Assembly: GCA_033297205.1 (NCBI GenBank)
Contig: MU859325.1
Coordinates: 1-37,108, forward strand
Reading direction: 5' to 3'
Length of the DNA stretch: 37,108 nt
Source: Pseudoneurospora amorphoporcata
Taxonomy: Eukaryota > Ascomycota > Sordariomycetes > Sordariales > Sordariaceae
Shown: positions 1 to 10,774 of the stretch, one piece after another
Layout of the letters: each line of letters begins with the position of its first letter
Position numbering within the stretch: position 1 is the stretch's first letter
The notes under the pieces: model-generated
What the model was told of the DNA's origin: nothing
Databases searched by the model: none
The model's input: the letters and a program-made list of their open reading frames with translations, nothing else
Position numbers and translations under genes: made by a program

Positions 1-725
1 TGGTCATGATGAAAGTGGTGATGTAAATACCTGCGTTTGACGCCAAGCCTGGGAAAACTGGTTTTGCGGGGCCATTTATTTCGTGGGCGGGGAGAATGGG
101 TAGGCATTTGCGTCCGAAACCGTCACTTCCCTGGAAGGATAACTCCCGCCGAGCAAAAGTATCCGTCATGATGGTATATGCATATCTAGGAATCATGGGG
201 CAAACCTAGTACCCGTATCTTGATCAATATCAATAACTACCTTCTAGCACGCGGGTGCCCTCTAGGGAACTTCTAGTCTACTTTTTTGCAGTTGTATAAC
301 AGGAAGGCTATCGGTAACTTCACTTTTGGCAATGCCCAGAGGCCACATTCGTTATCGTCCGGCATACTATTTGTCTCATCAGACTGTTAGCAGCCTTAAC
401 GGTTGGTAACTGTCTTTGAGCCGTTTCCACCGAGAATTCAAAGGCCATTTAGTGGTTCGCTGTTAAGCCTCTGAACTCAAATTGAATGCCCACCGCTAGC
501 ACTACGGAGCTCGGCTACCAAAGCCATGATGTTAATCTCGTCTTCTGGTTACGGAGCTAGAGATAGTAAGTATCACCGAACTCGAAGTTTCTAGACCCCA
601 GCACAATTGCAAAGATCGTGCGCGACACTTGGCCATGAGGTGAACCAGTCAAGTTACTCAATTGATCATCTAATTACACAAACAGAACAGCCCCTAAGCT
701 GCGATAGTCCACCACGTCCACGATA
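1..725. other. Intergenic / upstream region of AIM18-like gene
   Basis: No coding region, tRNA or repeat could be supported here. The sequence has ordinary base composition and probably holds the promoter and leader of the gene that starts at 726. Nothing further is seen. Confidence 0.5.
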
Positions 726-1901
726 ATGCTTCGCCAGTCAACCTTCAAGCAACTGCCCAGGTCCCTTGGATCGGCAGCCAAAGCCGCAACACGAACACCA
801 GGTGCAGGAGCTTCGCGCCGAACCTTCCTTTCCCCTCCGCGCAGCCAACCCAACGAGCACCTCAACCGCCTCGACGTCAACAAGCTCTCGGAGCAGCAAA
901 TCAAGTATGCCCGCAACCGCCGCGCCTTCCTCTGGACGGGGCTCTTCTGCAGCGTCAGCTCCATGATCTACGCCGGCTACCTCATCAAGCTCGAGCTCCA
1001 GAAGCCTGTTCAAGCCGACTCCAGCCTTCCCTCGACCGATCCTCTCGCGGGAACCAACGCCGCCGAGCGCAAAGTAGTCGTGCGCGACGAAGAGGGCCAC
1101 GAGCTCGTCCCGACCGGCAACAGCACCGTCCCGACCTTCCCGCGCACGCTCTCGCTCGGTAGCTTTGAGGGGGCCATCGCTCCAGGCGGGGCCTCGGGCT
1201 TGGCCACGACCATCACCGGCGCCGACAAGATCGAATACACCCTCGTAGGCTTCGGCCTGCGCACCGTCACCTTCGTCGGCATCCAGGTCTACGTGGTGGG
1301 TTACTACGTCGCCACCGCCGACGTGGCCTCGCTGCAGTCGGCGCTGACCAAGAAGGTCAACCCGATCGCCACGACGCTCGTGCCGGGCGAGCGCGACCAG
1401 CTGCGCACCGACCTGCTCGACCATACCAAGGGCGAAGAGCTCTGGGACGGCCTGTTGGCGAACGGAATCCCTGCGCGGTCCGTTTTTCGTGTGATCCCCG
1501 TGCGCGACACCGACTTCCACCACTTGAGGGATGGCTTTGTGCGCGCGATCCAGGCTAGGGCTGGCAAGGTTGGGGACGAGAACTTTGGCGAGGCGATGAA
1601 GCACTTCAGGCAGATTTTCAATCGCGGGAAGGTCCCGGCGAAGAAGGAGCTCCTGTTGATTCGCGACGGAGAGGGTAAGTTAAGCGTTGTGTATGACGAT
1701 GGCGGCAACAAGAAGGAGGGAAGACCGGCGGGGAGACAGTTGGTTGGAACTGTTGATGACGAGCGCGTCTCGCGTGCCCTGTGGTTGAACTACTTGGCTG
1801 GTAAGAAGGTTGCCAGCGAGCCGGCGAGAAAGAGCATTGTAGAGGGCATCATGGAGTTCGTGGAGAGGCCGGTTGGAACTGTTGCGTCTCAGGTGGTATA
1901 G
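726..1901 (+). CDS. aim18: AIM18/AIM46-type mitochondrial chalcone-isomerase-fold protein
   Basis: Single-exon gene of 391 codons. The N-terminus is rich in Arg, Ser and Ala with almost no acidic residues (about residues 1-40), as in a mitochondrial presequence. One hydrophobic segment follows at about 68-86. The chalcone-isomerase-like core has the hallmark block GFGLRTVTFVGIQVYVVGYY at about 175-194, and the domain runs to the C-terminus. Known for the family: yeast Aim18 and Aim46 are mitochondrial inner-membrane-associated proteins with this fold, reported to bind haem and not to act as flavonoid isomerases. The chosen ATG has A at -3, and the only plausible open frame over this stretch is this one; long antisense frames are shadows. 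The first 110 residues diverge from the core and support targeting rather than catalysis. The AIM18 versus AIM46 orthology is inferred. Confidence 0.88.
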   Translation: MLRQSTFKQLPRSLGSAAKAATRTPGAGASRRTFLSPPRSQPNEHLNRLDVNKLSEQQIKYARNRRAFLWTGLFCSVSSMIYAGYLIKLELQKPVQADSSLPSTDPLAGTNAAERKVVVRDEEGHELVPTGNSTVPTFPRTLSLGSFEGAIAPGGASGLATTITGADKIEYTLVGFGLRTVTFVGIQVYVVGYYVATADVASLQSALTKKVNPIATTLVPGERDQLRTDLLDHTKGEELWDGLLANGIPARSVFRVIPVRDTDFHHLRDGFVRAIQARAGKVGDENFGEAMKHFRQIFNRGKVPAKKELLLIRDGEGKLSVVYDDGGNKKEGRPAGRQLVGTVDDERVSRALWLNYLAGKKVASEPARKSIVEGIMEFVERPVGTVASQVV

Positions 1902-2324
1902 ACAATACAAGAGTAATATGAAAGCAGTTAGTTGAGGTGATCGGCAGGCCTCCTTAACACAAAATGGGTCATGTTGTAAGAATAAATGGATAAGACGCCT
2001 TTTGCACACAGGTAATCACAAGTTAACTGAAGCATCGCACGTTTACAACAAATGATGTTCGGGTATTCCAAATGTTTTTGTTTCCGCAAAATGCTTCAAA
2101 CGAACAGCCGCCGTATGGTAGATCCCTGGGTATCCCATCCCGCGATTTCAAAACTAGAAGAAGCAGTGCCCCGTTGCGCTACGCCCATTCGGGCTTTCCG
2201 TGATGTTTCCCATCGTGTGAGCCTTTTGAGCGCTGCTTTTTCCCTTTGCCCAACTTTCTTCCTGTCGTATTTCTTCGTAGCCACCAAGACGCAAATACTT
2301 CCAGCGTGTCTTGTCGGGAGTAAT

Positions 2325-2973
2325 TTAGAGAGCACCGGCCTCCTGAAGGAGCTCCTGGATCTTCTTGCCGTTCTTGCCGTTCTTGACAACAGCCTCAAGA
2401 TCGGAGTTACCACCAATGTGCTGCTTGCCGATGAAGATGTTGGGAACGGTGCGCTGGCCGGTCAACTTGAGAAGGGCATCCTGGACATCGGAGCCGTCGC
2501 TCTCCTGGTTGAGCTCGTAGGTGGTGTACTTGGCATTGAGACCGTCGAGGATCTGCTTGGTCTTGGAGCAGTAGGGGCAGTAAGACTTGCTGAAGACAAC
2601 TATTTGCGACGAAGAGTCGTTAGCGGCGGTTCTTTCAAATGGCTACCGCCAAGGGCAAAGAGAAGTTGAGCAGATTTCTAAAGTTCCCCTCAGCGACAAA
2701 GGCTAGAGCGAAGACCGGAACAGCAAGCCTCTGCAAGAGATCCACGATAAGGGTCCGCGAGCGAACGGCCACATGCACCAGACCGCCGGACTCGCGCACA
2801 CACATGGAGCGCACGTGTAGCGGCCCGTGCCGATGCAGCTGACGACCTCGCGCGACTTCCTGCCGCCAGTGCGCAGGGGAACGCAGAAAACAGTTAAACA
2901 CGTGGGGTGGTCACATACCGACAGCGTTGTCGTTGATGAGCTGCTTAGCCTTCTGAGTAGCGGCGTCGGACAT
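2325..2973 (-). CDS. grx1: Dithiol glutaredoxin (two exons)
   Basis: Exons are 2919-2973 and 2325-2599, joined across an intron at 2600-2918 with a GTATGT donor, a GCTAACGAC branch-like site and an AATAG acceptor. The product is 109 aa, the usual size of a class I glutaredoxin. The active site CPYC lies at residues 26-29, the cis-proline motif TVP at 69-71, and the glutathione-binding GG plus acidic residue (GGNSDL) at 81-86. It reduces protein-glutathione mixed disulfides using glutathione. No targeting peptide is visible in this start, so a cytosolic enzyme is inferred. The short first exon (18 codons plus one base) precedes a rather long intron of 319 nt, so an alternative upstream start or alternative splicing could exist. 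The next gene upstream on this strand is not close. A long + strand frame over the same bases is antisense shadow. Confidence 0.93.
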
Positions 2974-3052
2974 GGTGGATGTTGTGCTGGAGAAGAATCG
3001 GCGGAAGATGAAGGACATAGAGGTTGTGCGGGGTTGAGGTCCAAAAGGAGCG

Positions 3053-3062
3053 ATATATATAA
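3053..3062 (-). promoter_or_regulatory. Possible TATA element of the glutaredoxin gene
   Basis: A TA-alternating run (TATATATA on the minus strand) sits about 80 nt upstream of the glutaredoxin ATG in otherwise mixed sequence. The position suits a fungal TATA element, but no transcription start is visible. Confidence 0.35.
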
Positions 3063-3119
3063 CAAGAGGGAGGGCAAAGGTTCTGTATGGTTGAACAGTT
3101 GGGGAAGGTAAATTGGGGG

Positions 3120-5600
3120 AAACTATCTCTAAGCACTGCAGAAAACGAAGCTTTTGGAAGGCTTGTGTGACCGTTTGTCAAACTAGGTAGGGTGGGCACA
3201 ACGGGATATGAAGGGGTGGGAATGGCGATTGCGACATTCGGTGTGAATTTGTCACGACTCCAGTTTTCCATGGAAGGCTCTCTCATATCGGGCATTTCAA
3301 GGACTGGGTCATTTGATAGAGGATCGGGAATGAGGCACGCCCGACACTGTGCGGCTTCTGCACACTTTGGCGCGCAAGATGCTGCAAAGTCACTGCACCG
3401 ACTCGAGCAGAACCTGAATCTTGCGGAGTAATTCCAGTTTCCACACTACTAACATTCAGTCCTACCGGTTGAAGTCTGCCGGTCTCACGGTGTGTCTTGA
3501 GAATCAGATATAGGGACGAATGTCGCCATCATCTCATGTTTTTTTGCGCTCAACTGTTCAAATCTCTGCCGTCTCATGTACACGGCTCATCCTGGGAGCT
3601 TGCATGGACACAAAGAACCTAATGACGCAAAGGTCTTTCCTACCGCGCGATTCACCCGCGATTCACCAGAAAGCCATCATCAAATCCCCGCCATTATCTT
3701 AAAACTTCAAACCACGATGTCCATGTTGAGATTCGGCAAGTCTCCGCGCAAATGGTAAATATGAAAATGAAAGCGGCGCCAGAAAATGACTTCGGATCGC
3801 TCCAAACAATTCAGACATGTACAACTTGAATATCTTTGCTTTTCTCTGATAATGCCGGTCTCGATGCCACTGTAGGCATGGCGATAAGAAGAGGGTAGTC
3901 CGCAATCGGCCGAGCTGCGATGCTGACAGGGACGTCATCAAGACAGCGAGGATAGCCGCCATCAAGGGTTCCACTCAGAACGCCGACTTCAGCCACGGCC
4001 GGCCGGAGCAGTTGGTGTCCGGCCTGGTGAAGCGAATACCACACTCCATACCCTGGACCAGCCCGCTCCTCTCCAACCCATGGAACTCGGATCGGGCCAG
4101 ATCGCAATTCTGGTGAGGTGGACTTTCCATCGTTTCCCATTGGAGCGACGATGAAACTATTCGCAACATGTGAGGGTATCAGAAGGTCGGCAGCCTTGGA
4201 CCCGGCCATGACTTCATCTGGGAATGAAATGCAGGTCATCGACTTTGTTGCCGCCACGGCATCGTGATCCCTGGCTTGGATTCAGTCCACTTTCCCCAGA
4301 GCAGAGGGCGAGGCGGCTCCACGGGTCTTGGGAAGTGATGCACGTGAATGACTCCGACGTTCACATTCCTGGTTCGGCAGTGTGAACAAGGCTTGCCGGC
4401 GATCATGAACTTCGTGGTGAGCTTCCAGCCAGTTGAGCTCTCCAACGTGCACTAGAAAACGAGGCGAAGAGAGGCTGAACGGAAAAGGCTAGCGTCTTCT
4501 TCCTTTCAGTGTTACCCGGAATTGATGGACGATTCTCTTCAAGACGAGGCAATGATTGGAGGTGGTGTCTCTAATCTCACACTCACAGCAACAGCCCGTT
4601 GGGTTCACTAGGTACCTATTGTCCTGTCCGATTCGAGGCCCTGATGCGGCTTCTTGCAGGGAGCGACATACAGGCATGATGCAAGACCCCAAAAAGATAC
4701 TTTGACTGGAGATCCCATGTCGCGAAAGAAGTCTGGGAATACTGTAGAATTTGAGAACAGTGTCGGACTGGTCGGAAGAGTAGAGGTAAGTTCAATGAGA
4801 TGAACGCCATGAGCCAAGCAGCCAAGCAGTCGATGAACGTGCAAGCCATGATGGATTACCTAATGATACCAATGTGGTTCCAATGGGAGCAGTTGCAGAA
4901 GGCACGCCCCGGGGCAAGATTAACAGGCAAACGTGCCTTGGCCTTGGGGGGGGAATTAGGACCACTTTTAGCGGCTCCGTGGGTTCTTCCCTTGCGGACG
5001 GGTGTTCAGATGAAAAGTTGGGATCCCGGTCGACCTTTCAGGCTCCATGGGCAACCTTTCCTTCCACTTCAAAACTGTCCTGACACGAACAACCGCCACC
5101 GTCCACTTCAAGCTGCACCCTCAAACCTCAAACGTCAACCCGAACCTGGTCTCCCACCCTGTCCGCCGCCATCCACACCATTCGCACCCAACATTGCCGG
5201 CCTTGCTTGACTTGTCCAACCCAATCGGTTGTGTTGCCAAAGACGCCCACTCCCGCATCTGCGCAACAGCCTGAAAAAGGACCCTTGGACCCCGAGGCGG
5301 TGATCGTCGTTCTAATCGTCATTTCCGTACCAATTTTGGATACTGGTGTCAAGGGCAACTGGTCTCTCATACCCTTCTTCGCAAGCCCACAAAGAAAATT
5401 ACAGCCCTAGCTTCGCGATTGGTCTCACGCCCTTCTGCCCATCTTGATCTTGTTCGCCGTTGATTGCTCAACACCTGCGGCCAAGTCGATAACCAGCGCC
5501 GTATCATACGATCTCGCAGGTCAAAAACGTCAACCCAATTACCCCCCAAACCGGCCAGATCAACTATAATAAACTTTTCAGATTTTCACCTTTTCTTCTC
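3120..5600. other. Long intergenic stretch without a supported gene
   Basis: About 2.5 kb of normal-composition DNA. Several open frames of 60-150 codons occur on both strands, but none shows a recognisable domain, good codon pattern or splice structure. The right part (about 5,080-5,600) is rich in C and pyrimidines and is probably leader or promoter of the BAG gene. A poorly conserved or non-coding transcript cannot be excluded. Confidence 0.4.
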
Positions 5601-5655
5601 TCTTTTGCAGCAGGTCAACGGCATACTGTCGTAGGACCAGCCCACAATCGCAAAG

Positions 5656-6993
5656 GTGGCTTCCGGAGGAGATTCGGCATCGCCAGGTGCCTTGATTGCC
5701 CAGCTTGCCAACATCACGTCCTTCTTGAAAGTTCCGCCTCAGTTGCAGCCTTACCTCGAGACTACCGCTGAGCATCTGGCCTCAGCTTCAGAATATCTTC
5801 AGTCAGCGACCGGTCTTTCTCCCACCCAGATCTACAGTGCCACCGCCGGTACACTCCTCGCTCTGAGCATCATCCCCGTCATCGCCGCCCGGAAATCCAA
5901 AAGCAGAAAGGGAGGAAACATGTCTTGGTGGGGACGCCCCAGCTTGTCGCCTTGGAACTCGGGTGTTGGCCAAGGGGGTGTGCCGAGTGTGACTGAGGAA
6001 GATTTCAGCTACATCACTACCGAGGACCTTGACAGTCCTCGCTACAGTCAACGCTATGACTATACTCGGTCACCACCGGCTGCCGTTCCGGGTATCAGCA
6101 GGTACGAACAACCTGAAGATGACGCTCTGAACATTGTTTACAAGAACGCCGTGTACCCTGAGGGGTTTCCTGCGTATTCGATTGGCGACGGCAAACTCTT
6201 GGTCAGCGATGTGAAGGAGCGAGTGAAGCTGATCTTGGGGATTTCTGATCGTCACGGGAGAATCCGTCTGTACTACAAGGGCCGGCGCTTGAGGGACGAT
6301 GACAAGCCTGTTAGAGAGTATGGCGCCAAGCACAACAGCGAGATCACGGTTACGATAAGCGAGCGCGAATCCGAGAGCAGCAGTGATGTGGGGAGCGATG
6401 AGATTGTTATCGTTGATCGTGACGGGCACGAGGTTCGCGATGAACCTGAGCCGTCGAAGAAGCACCGCAAGAAGCGCAGAGGCAGGACCAGGGACGACCG
6501 TGGTGCCCGCAGCCCTCAGAGCCCGCAAGAGAGTGCTTCAGATGTTGGTCTCAGAGTGCCGACTGAAGATCCTCGGAAGAGGGCAGCTTCACGAGTTCGA
6601 TCTCACTCCCCTTCAGCCGAGTCCGGCTTCTCGGCAGCATCCGGGGTGTCGGGAGTCTCGGCTATCTCTGCTATCTCGGCCGGTAGCGTCACTCGCGCCA
6701 GCCCGGCCTCGGTTGCCCCGGGCGGTCCCATCGAGAAGCTCGATCAAATCGCCGCCCACTTCAACAACACACTCCTGCCATTGTGCCGACAATTTGCGGC
6801 CCATCCTCCTTCGGATCCTAAGAGGAGATCAGAGGAGCACCTCAAGCTTTCAGAGACAATCCTACAGCAGGTTCTCCTGAAGTTTGACGATATCGAAACG
6901 GCAGGAGATGTCGCAGTTCGCGCAAGGAGGAAAGATATGGTGAAGCAGTGCCAGGACATTCTGAAGACGCTCGACGAGGCTCTCAAGGCATAG
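5656..6993 (+). CDS. Membrane-anchored UBL + BAG domain co-chaperone (Snl1-like), non-AUG start suspected
   Basis: The frame is open from just after an in-frame TAG at 5632-5634 to the stop at 6991-6993. Counting from GTG 5656, a hydrophobic segment lies at about residues 60-77, a ubiquitin-like domain at about 160-235, a basic, Ser-rich linker at about 260-345, and a helical BAG domain at about 350-445. BAG proteins bind the Hsp70 ATPase domain and release ADP. Yeast Snl1 is a membrane-anchored BAG protein of the ER and nuclear envelope, and this protein has the same anchor-then-BAG order plus a UBL. No ATG lies in frame before 5920 (residue 89), and 5920 is after the membrane segment. Candidate near-cognate starts are ATC 5647 and GTG 5656, both with A at -3 and G at +4. 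Starting at 5920 gives a soluble 357-aa form. A pyrimidine tract ending in CAG at 5610 may mark a leader intron. The BAG/UBL call is firm; the N-terminus is uncertain. Confidence 0.82.
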   Translation: MASGGDSASPGALIAQLANITSFLKVPPQLQPYLETTAEHLASASEYLQSATGLSPTQIYSATAGTLLALSIIPVIAARKSKSRKGGNMSWWGRPSLSPWNSGVGQGGVPSVTEEDFSYITTEDLDSPRYSQRYDYTRSPPAAVPGISRYEQPEDDALNIVYKNAVYPEGFPAYSIGDGKLLVSDVKERVKLILGISDRHGRIRLYYKGRRLRDDDKPVREYGAKHNSEITVTISERESESSSDVGSDEIVIVDRDGHEVRDEPEPSKKHRKKRRGRTRDDRGARSPQSPQESASDVGLRVPTEDPRKRAASRVRSHSPSAESGFSAASGVSGVSAISAISAGSVTRASPASVAPGGPIEKLDQIAAHFNNTLLPLCRQFAAHPPSDPKRRSEEHLKLSETILQQVLLKFDDIETAGDVAVRARRKDMVKQCQDILKTLDEALKA

Positions 6994-7974
6994 TGTGGAA
7001 GGTCATAGGCGCAGTGCCCAGATTTTGATCATTTTCAGGCTTCATGATCAGCATGAGCATGGAAGGATTTAGGTGGTTCGTCGCTATAAAGTCGACATTT
7101 CTTCGGTATTTCAGCCCTGTGCCAGGCGTATCGGGGTTGCTGTTGTGACTTCACCAGCTGCTCATGTTCGCTGCGCTTACACTTTTTTAATTGCTTTTTC
7201 GGGTCGAAGGTTTCCCGTGTCCCATGTTCAGTGGTGTGGCAAGAGAACATGGAAGTTGAAGAGAGTCTAGCGTTTTGTGCATAGAGCGTGGTGAGAAGTG
7301 GTGGGAAGCTGTTGACCAGGTCATAGATGGTAATGGAATTGACTGGCGTCCCTTCCAAAATCCCAGTTCACGGTTCGCGATGCATCCAAACACCCACTGG
7401 TAACTACCTTGATGGCTAGGAGTGACGTGACGGTGATCGCCCGTCCTGTTGGGTGTGAGCAGTCGTCGCTCAATGTGATGTCTTAACATAGCAAAGGCCA
7501 CAAAACAACCATGCTAACCATTGATTTGAAATTGAAATTTCATTTATCAGTGTCCTCTGATGAGATCATATTTCATTGTGCCCATGAGATAACCACAACA
7601 GGCACCTTGGAACCTGAATCAAGGGGGGCGTGATAAGGTTATCAGCGTGGTTGTCTCGCGCCACAGGAGTGCCAAGACACGGGGAAGTGAAGCAAAATCA
7701 GCCCCACCAATTGCAGACTGTAGGTCTAACCCTACCCCAACGCCTCAGGCAGCAAAGGCCACACTGGCTGGCACGCCTCCACCGGTTCCTAAAACGGACT
7801 AGTGCATCTCTCACTACACCAAGCACACGGGCAATTTTCAGCACACACAAAAAAGTCGCAGACCGTCAACCATCGCGAGGTAAGAGCCAGACTTGCTGCC
7901 CATTTGATCTGCCAGAGCTTGACGGACAGATCGCTAATCCTCCTTCTTTGTCAACCCAGTCTTCCCCGGCAAAG
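6994..7974. other. Intergenic region and promoter of uL13
   Basis: This is the 3' flank of the BAG gene followed by the upstream region of the ribosomal protein gene. No further gene is supported. Confidence 0.45.
7728..7734 (+). promoter_or_regulatory. Telobox-like AACCCTA motif upstream of uL13
   Basis: AACCCTA lies about 240 bp upstream of the uL13 start codon. Telomere-repeat-like boxes are a known feature of many ascomycete ribosomal protein promoters. A seven-base match can also occur by chance. Confidence 0.3.
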
Positions 7975-9171
7975 ATGTCTTCTTTCGAGTCTGTGGTACG
8001 TTGCGAATCCCCGAATACCGATTTGATGACGGATGTAGTTTCCACCGGTTCCATTATCCGTATCGCGACGAATGGCCAGGTTGCCGACCGCTGCAGCGAC
8101 ACCGAATGAGATGGAGACGACATGTTCGATACGGCGATGGATACGGATATGGAATCGGGGGAAATCAGGGACATTGCACACCGAGACGGGCCCTTTGACG
8201 GCAAGGGTGCGGCAGCAGCAGTTTTGTGATGGCTAACCTGTTAATTTACAGGTCGTCATCGACGGCAAGGGCCACCTCCTCGGTCGCCTCGCCAGCATCG
8301 TCGCCAAGCAGCTCCTCAACGGCCAGAAGATCGTTGTTGTCCGCTGCGAGGCCCTCAACATCTCTGGCGAGTTCTTCCGCGCCAAGCGTACGTTACACCT
8401 TCACTCCTACACGAAACCGAGAAACATGACTGGGACGATGGACGAACTTGGGGGAATGATGGAATTGGACACAGCAAGAGGAGGACAGATTGGAGTCGCA
8501 GTCATGGGCGAAACGAACAATGAGGGCCGAACGACGAGAACAATCAAACTGACACGAAACCACGATTATAGTCAAGTACCACTCGTACCTGCGCAAGATG
8601 ACCCGGTACAACCCCACTCGCGGTGGTGAGTTACAGCCTTCCCGAAATGACGACGACGACGGTCGACATTCTCAGTCAGACGATACTGACTGCCCGCAGG
8701 TCCCTTCCATTTCCGCGCTCCTTCCCGCATCTTCTACAAGGCTGTCCGCGGCATGATTCCCCACAAGACTGCCCGTGGCGCCGCTGCCCTTGAGCGCCTC
8801 AAGGTCTTCGAGGGTGTCCCTCCCCCCTATGACAAGAAGAAGAAGATGGTCGTCCCCCAGGCCCTCCGTGTCCTGAGACTCCAGCCCGGTCGCAAGTTCT
8901 GCACCGTTGGCCGTCTCAGCTCTGAGGTCGGCTGGAAGTACGAGGATGTTGTTGCCAGGTACGTTGGTTATGCTAGAGCTGAGGCTCTTGCTCCCCGAAG
9001 CCACGCGTCGTTTGATGCTAACAGCTTGATAGACTCGAGGAGCGCCGCAAGGCCAAGGGCGCCGCCTACTACGAGCGCAAGAAGCTCGCCGCCCGCCAGC
9101 TTTCCGAGGCCAAGAAGAGCGCCAAGGTCAACGACAAGACCGCCGAGACTCTTAAGGAGTTCGGTTACTAG
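7975..9171 (+). CDS. rpl16: 60S ribosomal protein L13a / uL13 (five exons)
   Basis: Exons are 7975-7995, 8252-8387, 8572-8625, 8700-8958 and 9033-9171, giving 202 aa. All introns have GT-AG ends, with donors GTACGT, GTACGT, GTGAGT and GTACGT. The product shows the uL13 landmarks: VIDGKGHLLGRLAS near the N-terminus (about residues 9-22), KMTRYNPTRGGPFHFRAPS (about 61-79) and the MIPHKTARG block (about 91-99). Length fits the family (yeast Rpl16 is 199 aa). It is a structural protein of the large ribosomal subunit. The first coding exon is only seven codons, a common arrangement in fungal ribosomal protein genes. Introns 1 and 2 (256 and 184 nt) are longer than 3 and 4 (74 nt each). The name rpl16 follows yeast; other fungal annotations call it L13a. 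Confidence 0.96.
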
Positions 9172-10668
9172 AGATAGTAACCGTTGCTTCGTCGACTTTT
9201 TATCCTTTGTGCGTTTTCACTCTAGATTGGCGCGGTTCAGGGCATCATCAACATCTGCGAGGAAACGTGGAGGAGTCAGTGGCATTTCGACTCGCAGTTT
9301 GTCCCAGGCTTGGGACCTCATACGAATAAATGATGAGATCACACAACCAATGGAGAGATCATGCATGGGATGAATGGAAGAAACAAGACAAATACCCCCG
9401 GGCGTTCAGCATGCAGTTCAGGACCTTTGTGTGGTGCGTGCCAGGCGTGTTCTCATGACAGAAAGGGACCTTGCGTCTCGTAGATGATGACCATGCCGTC
9501 CAGCGGCACCCCGTCCACAAGCCCGACATGCTGAAGCAAGCCGATGAATGACTACTGCGTACTTAGCCAAATAATGCCAACTAGTATACGAACCAAAACC
9601 TCTGATGTCATGGCATAGTGCTTACAGGATAACCCTATCTCCAAGCATCAATAACGGCCCCTAGTTCATGACTCAGTACAACCTCACTTCCGGACAACAC
9701 TCAAGTCTAATATGGCATATGACAACAGACCACTTGATCCTGCGTTACTAGGCATTAGCTGTTGGATCATTTTACAAGTGTCATAGCCAGCAAACTGATA
9801 AAGTCTTCGTCTAATCGACAACCCAACACCTCAGTGTGTTTCAAGGCACATGGCAACCTAATCAAATAATGGCCTTGTTATCACTCTGTGACTTCGGGCG
9901 CATTTTCCCTTGAAGAAGTTATGCAGTCTACAAACCTCCTCAACCCCAAGCCCGAGAGTTGGTAGTAGTGAAGCAAACGCAAGGTAGGGTTCATGTGTAG
10001 TCTTGTCCCTTGTCGTTGGATCGAGTAGCTGACGTTGGCGAGGACGCATACCTCGCTTCACAGTCTTCTACTTCAAGTAACTTTCCGTCAACAGAGCAAG
10101 ACACAACACGTACCCACCTATGGTCTACATAAATTGATATTTGCTTCTCCTCACGCTGGGAGCTGTCCAGGTGTGCTTAATGTCCAAGGGTGTGTTCATG
10201 TCTGATACATACCTAGATACGTTACCTCTTGTGCATCACTTCCCAAAAAGAAACTTGCCAACCCAACATTCTTCCTCTCGTGGCATTTTCTCAACACTTT
10301 ATACCTCCCATGGTGCAATTGTAGTGTAGCAAAATATCTTACATCTGTATCTGGCTGAATTGTCTCTTCCTAATCGAACTGAATGCCACTCACGTTGGTA
10401 CTGTTGTCCTTGTGCAAATGAATGGAGAACAAATCGATACTTGTGATTATTTCCTTGAGTCTGTACACTCTCCCCCAGCTATCTTTTATCATTTCTCTTC
10501 TTCCCTTGCAAACGAAAAATCGGTATTCCATTGTGTTCAGCTCATAGCTGTAGGATTTAAAAACGAACAATGAACCTTCAACCCCCCAAAAAGCATGGTG
10601 TTCCGGAGGCAACATGCCAGTGCGGACCTCATAAACATAATTCCAAGCTCTGTTTCTTAACTCACATT
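9172..10668. other. Gene-free stretch between uL13 and tRNA-Met
   Basis: About 1.5 kb with only short, unconvincing open frames. The first few hundred bases are probably the uL13 3' region. No repeat, tRNA or conserved ORF was found before 10,669. Confidence 0.45.
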
Positions 10669-10774
10669 GGGACCTTGGCGCAGTTGGCTAGCGCGCAGGT
10701 CTCATATACCTATATGATCTGGTTAAAAAATCAGAGTAATCCTGAGGTCGGGAGTTCGAGCCTCCCAGGTCCCA
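10669..10774 (+). tRNA. tRNA-Met (CAT), elongator type, with a 32-nt intron
   Basis: The mature 74 nt fold as a clean cloverleaf: acceptor GGGACCT pairs with AGGTCCC, the D stem is GCGC/GCGC, the anticodon loop is CTCATAA with anticodon CAT, the T arm is GGGAG TTCGAGC CTCCC, and the discriminator is A. The intron is 10707-10738, between anticodon-loop positions 37 and 38 as expected for eukaryotic tRNA. It contains TATGA, complementary to the anticodon region, which suits the anticodon-intron pair used by the splicing endonuclease. G1 and the TTCGA T loop point to elongator rather than initiator Met. A T run at about 10787 can serve as Pol III terminator. Confidence 0.95.

Noticed and set aside
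738..1604. 288-codon antisense frame over the AIM18-like gene
   Set aside because: It is a shadow of a GC-rich coding frame, with no recognisable domain; the + frame has clear chalcone-isomerase features.
2052..2669. 205-codon + frame over the glutaredoxin gene
   Set aside because: Antisense to the conserved glutaredoxin exon and without domain content.
3811..4257. 148-codon minus frame as a gene
   Set aside because: No recognisable domain, no splice context and composition like neighbouring shadows.
7996..8251. snoRNA in uL13 intron 1
   Set aside because: A TGATGA C-box-like motif occurs but no D box (CTGA) at suitable distance.
8388..8571. C/D-box snoRNA in uL13 intron 2
   Set aside because: A TGATGG-like C box and CTGA exist, but the CTGA coincides with the splicing branch site (ACTGAC), no D' or C' boxes are clear, and the C box is imperfect.
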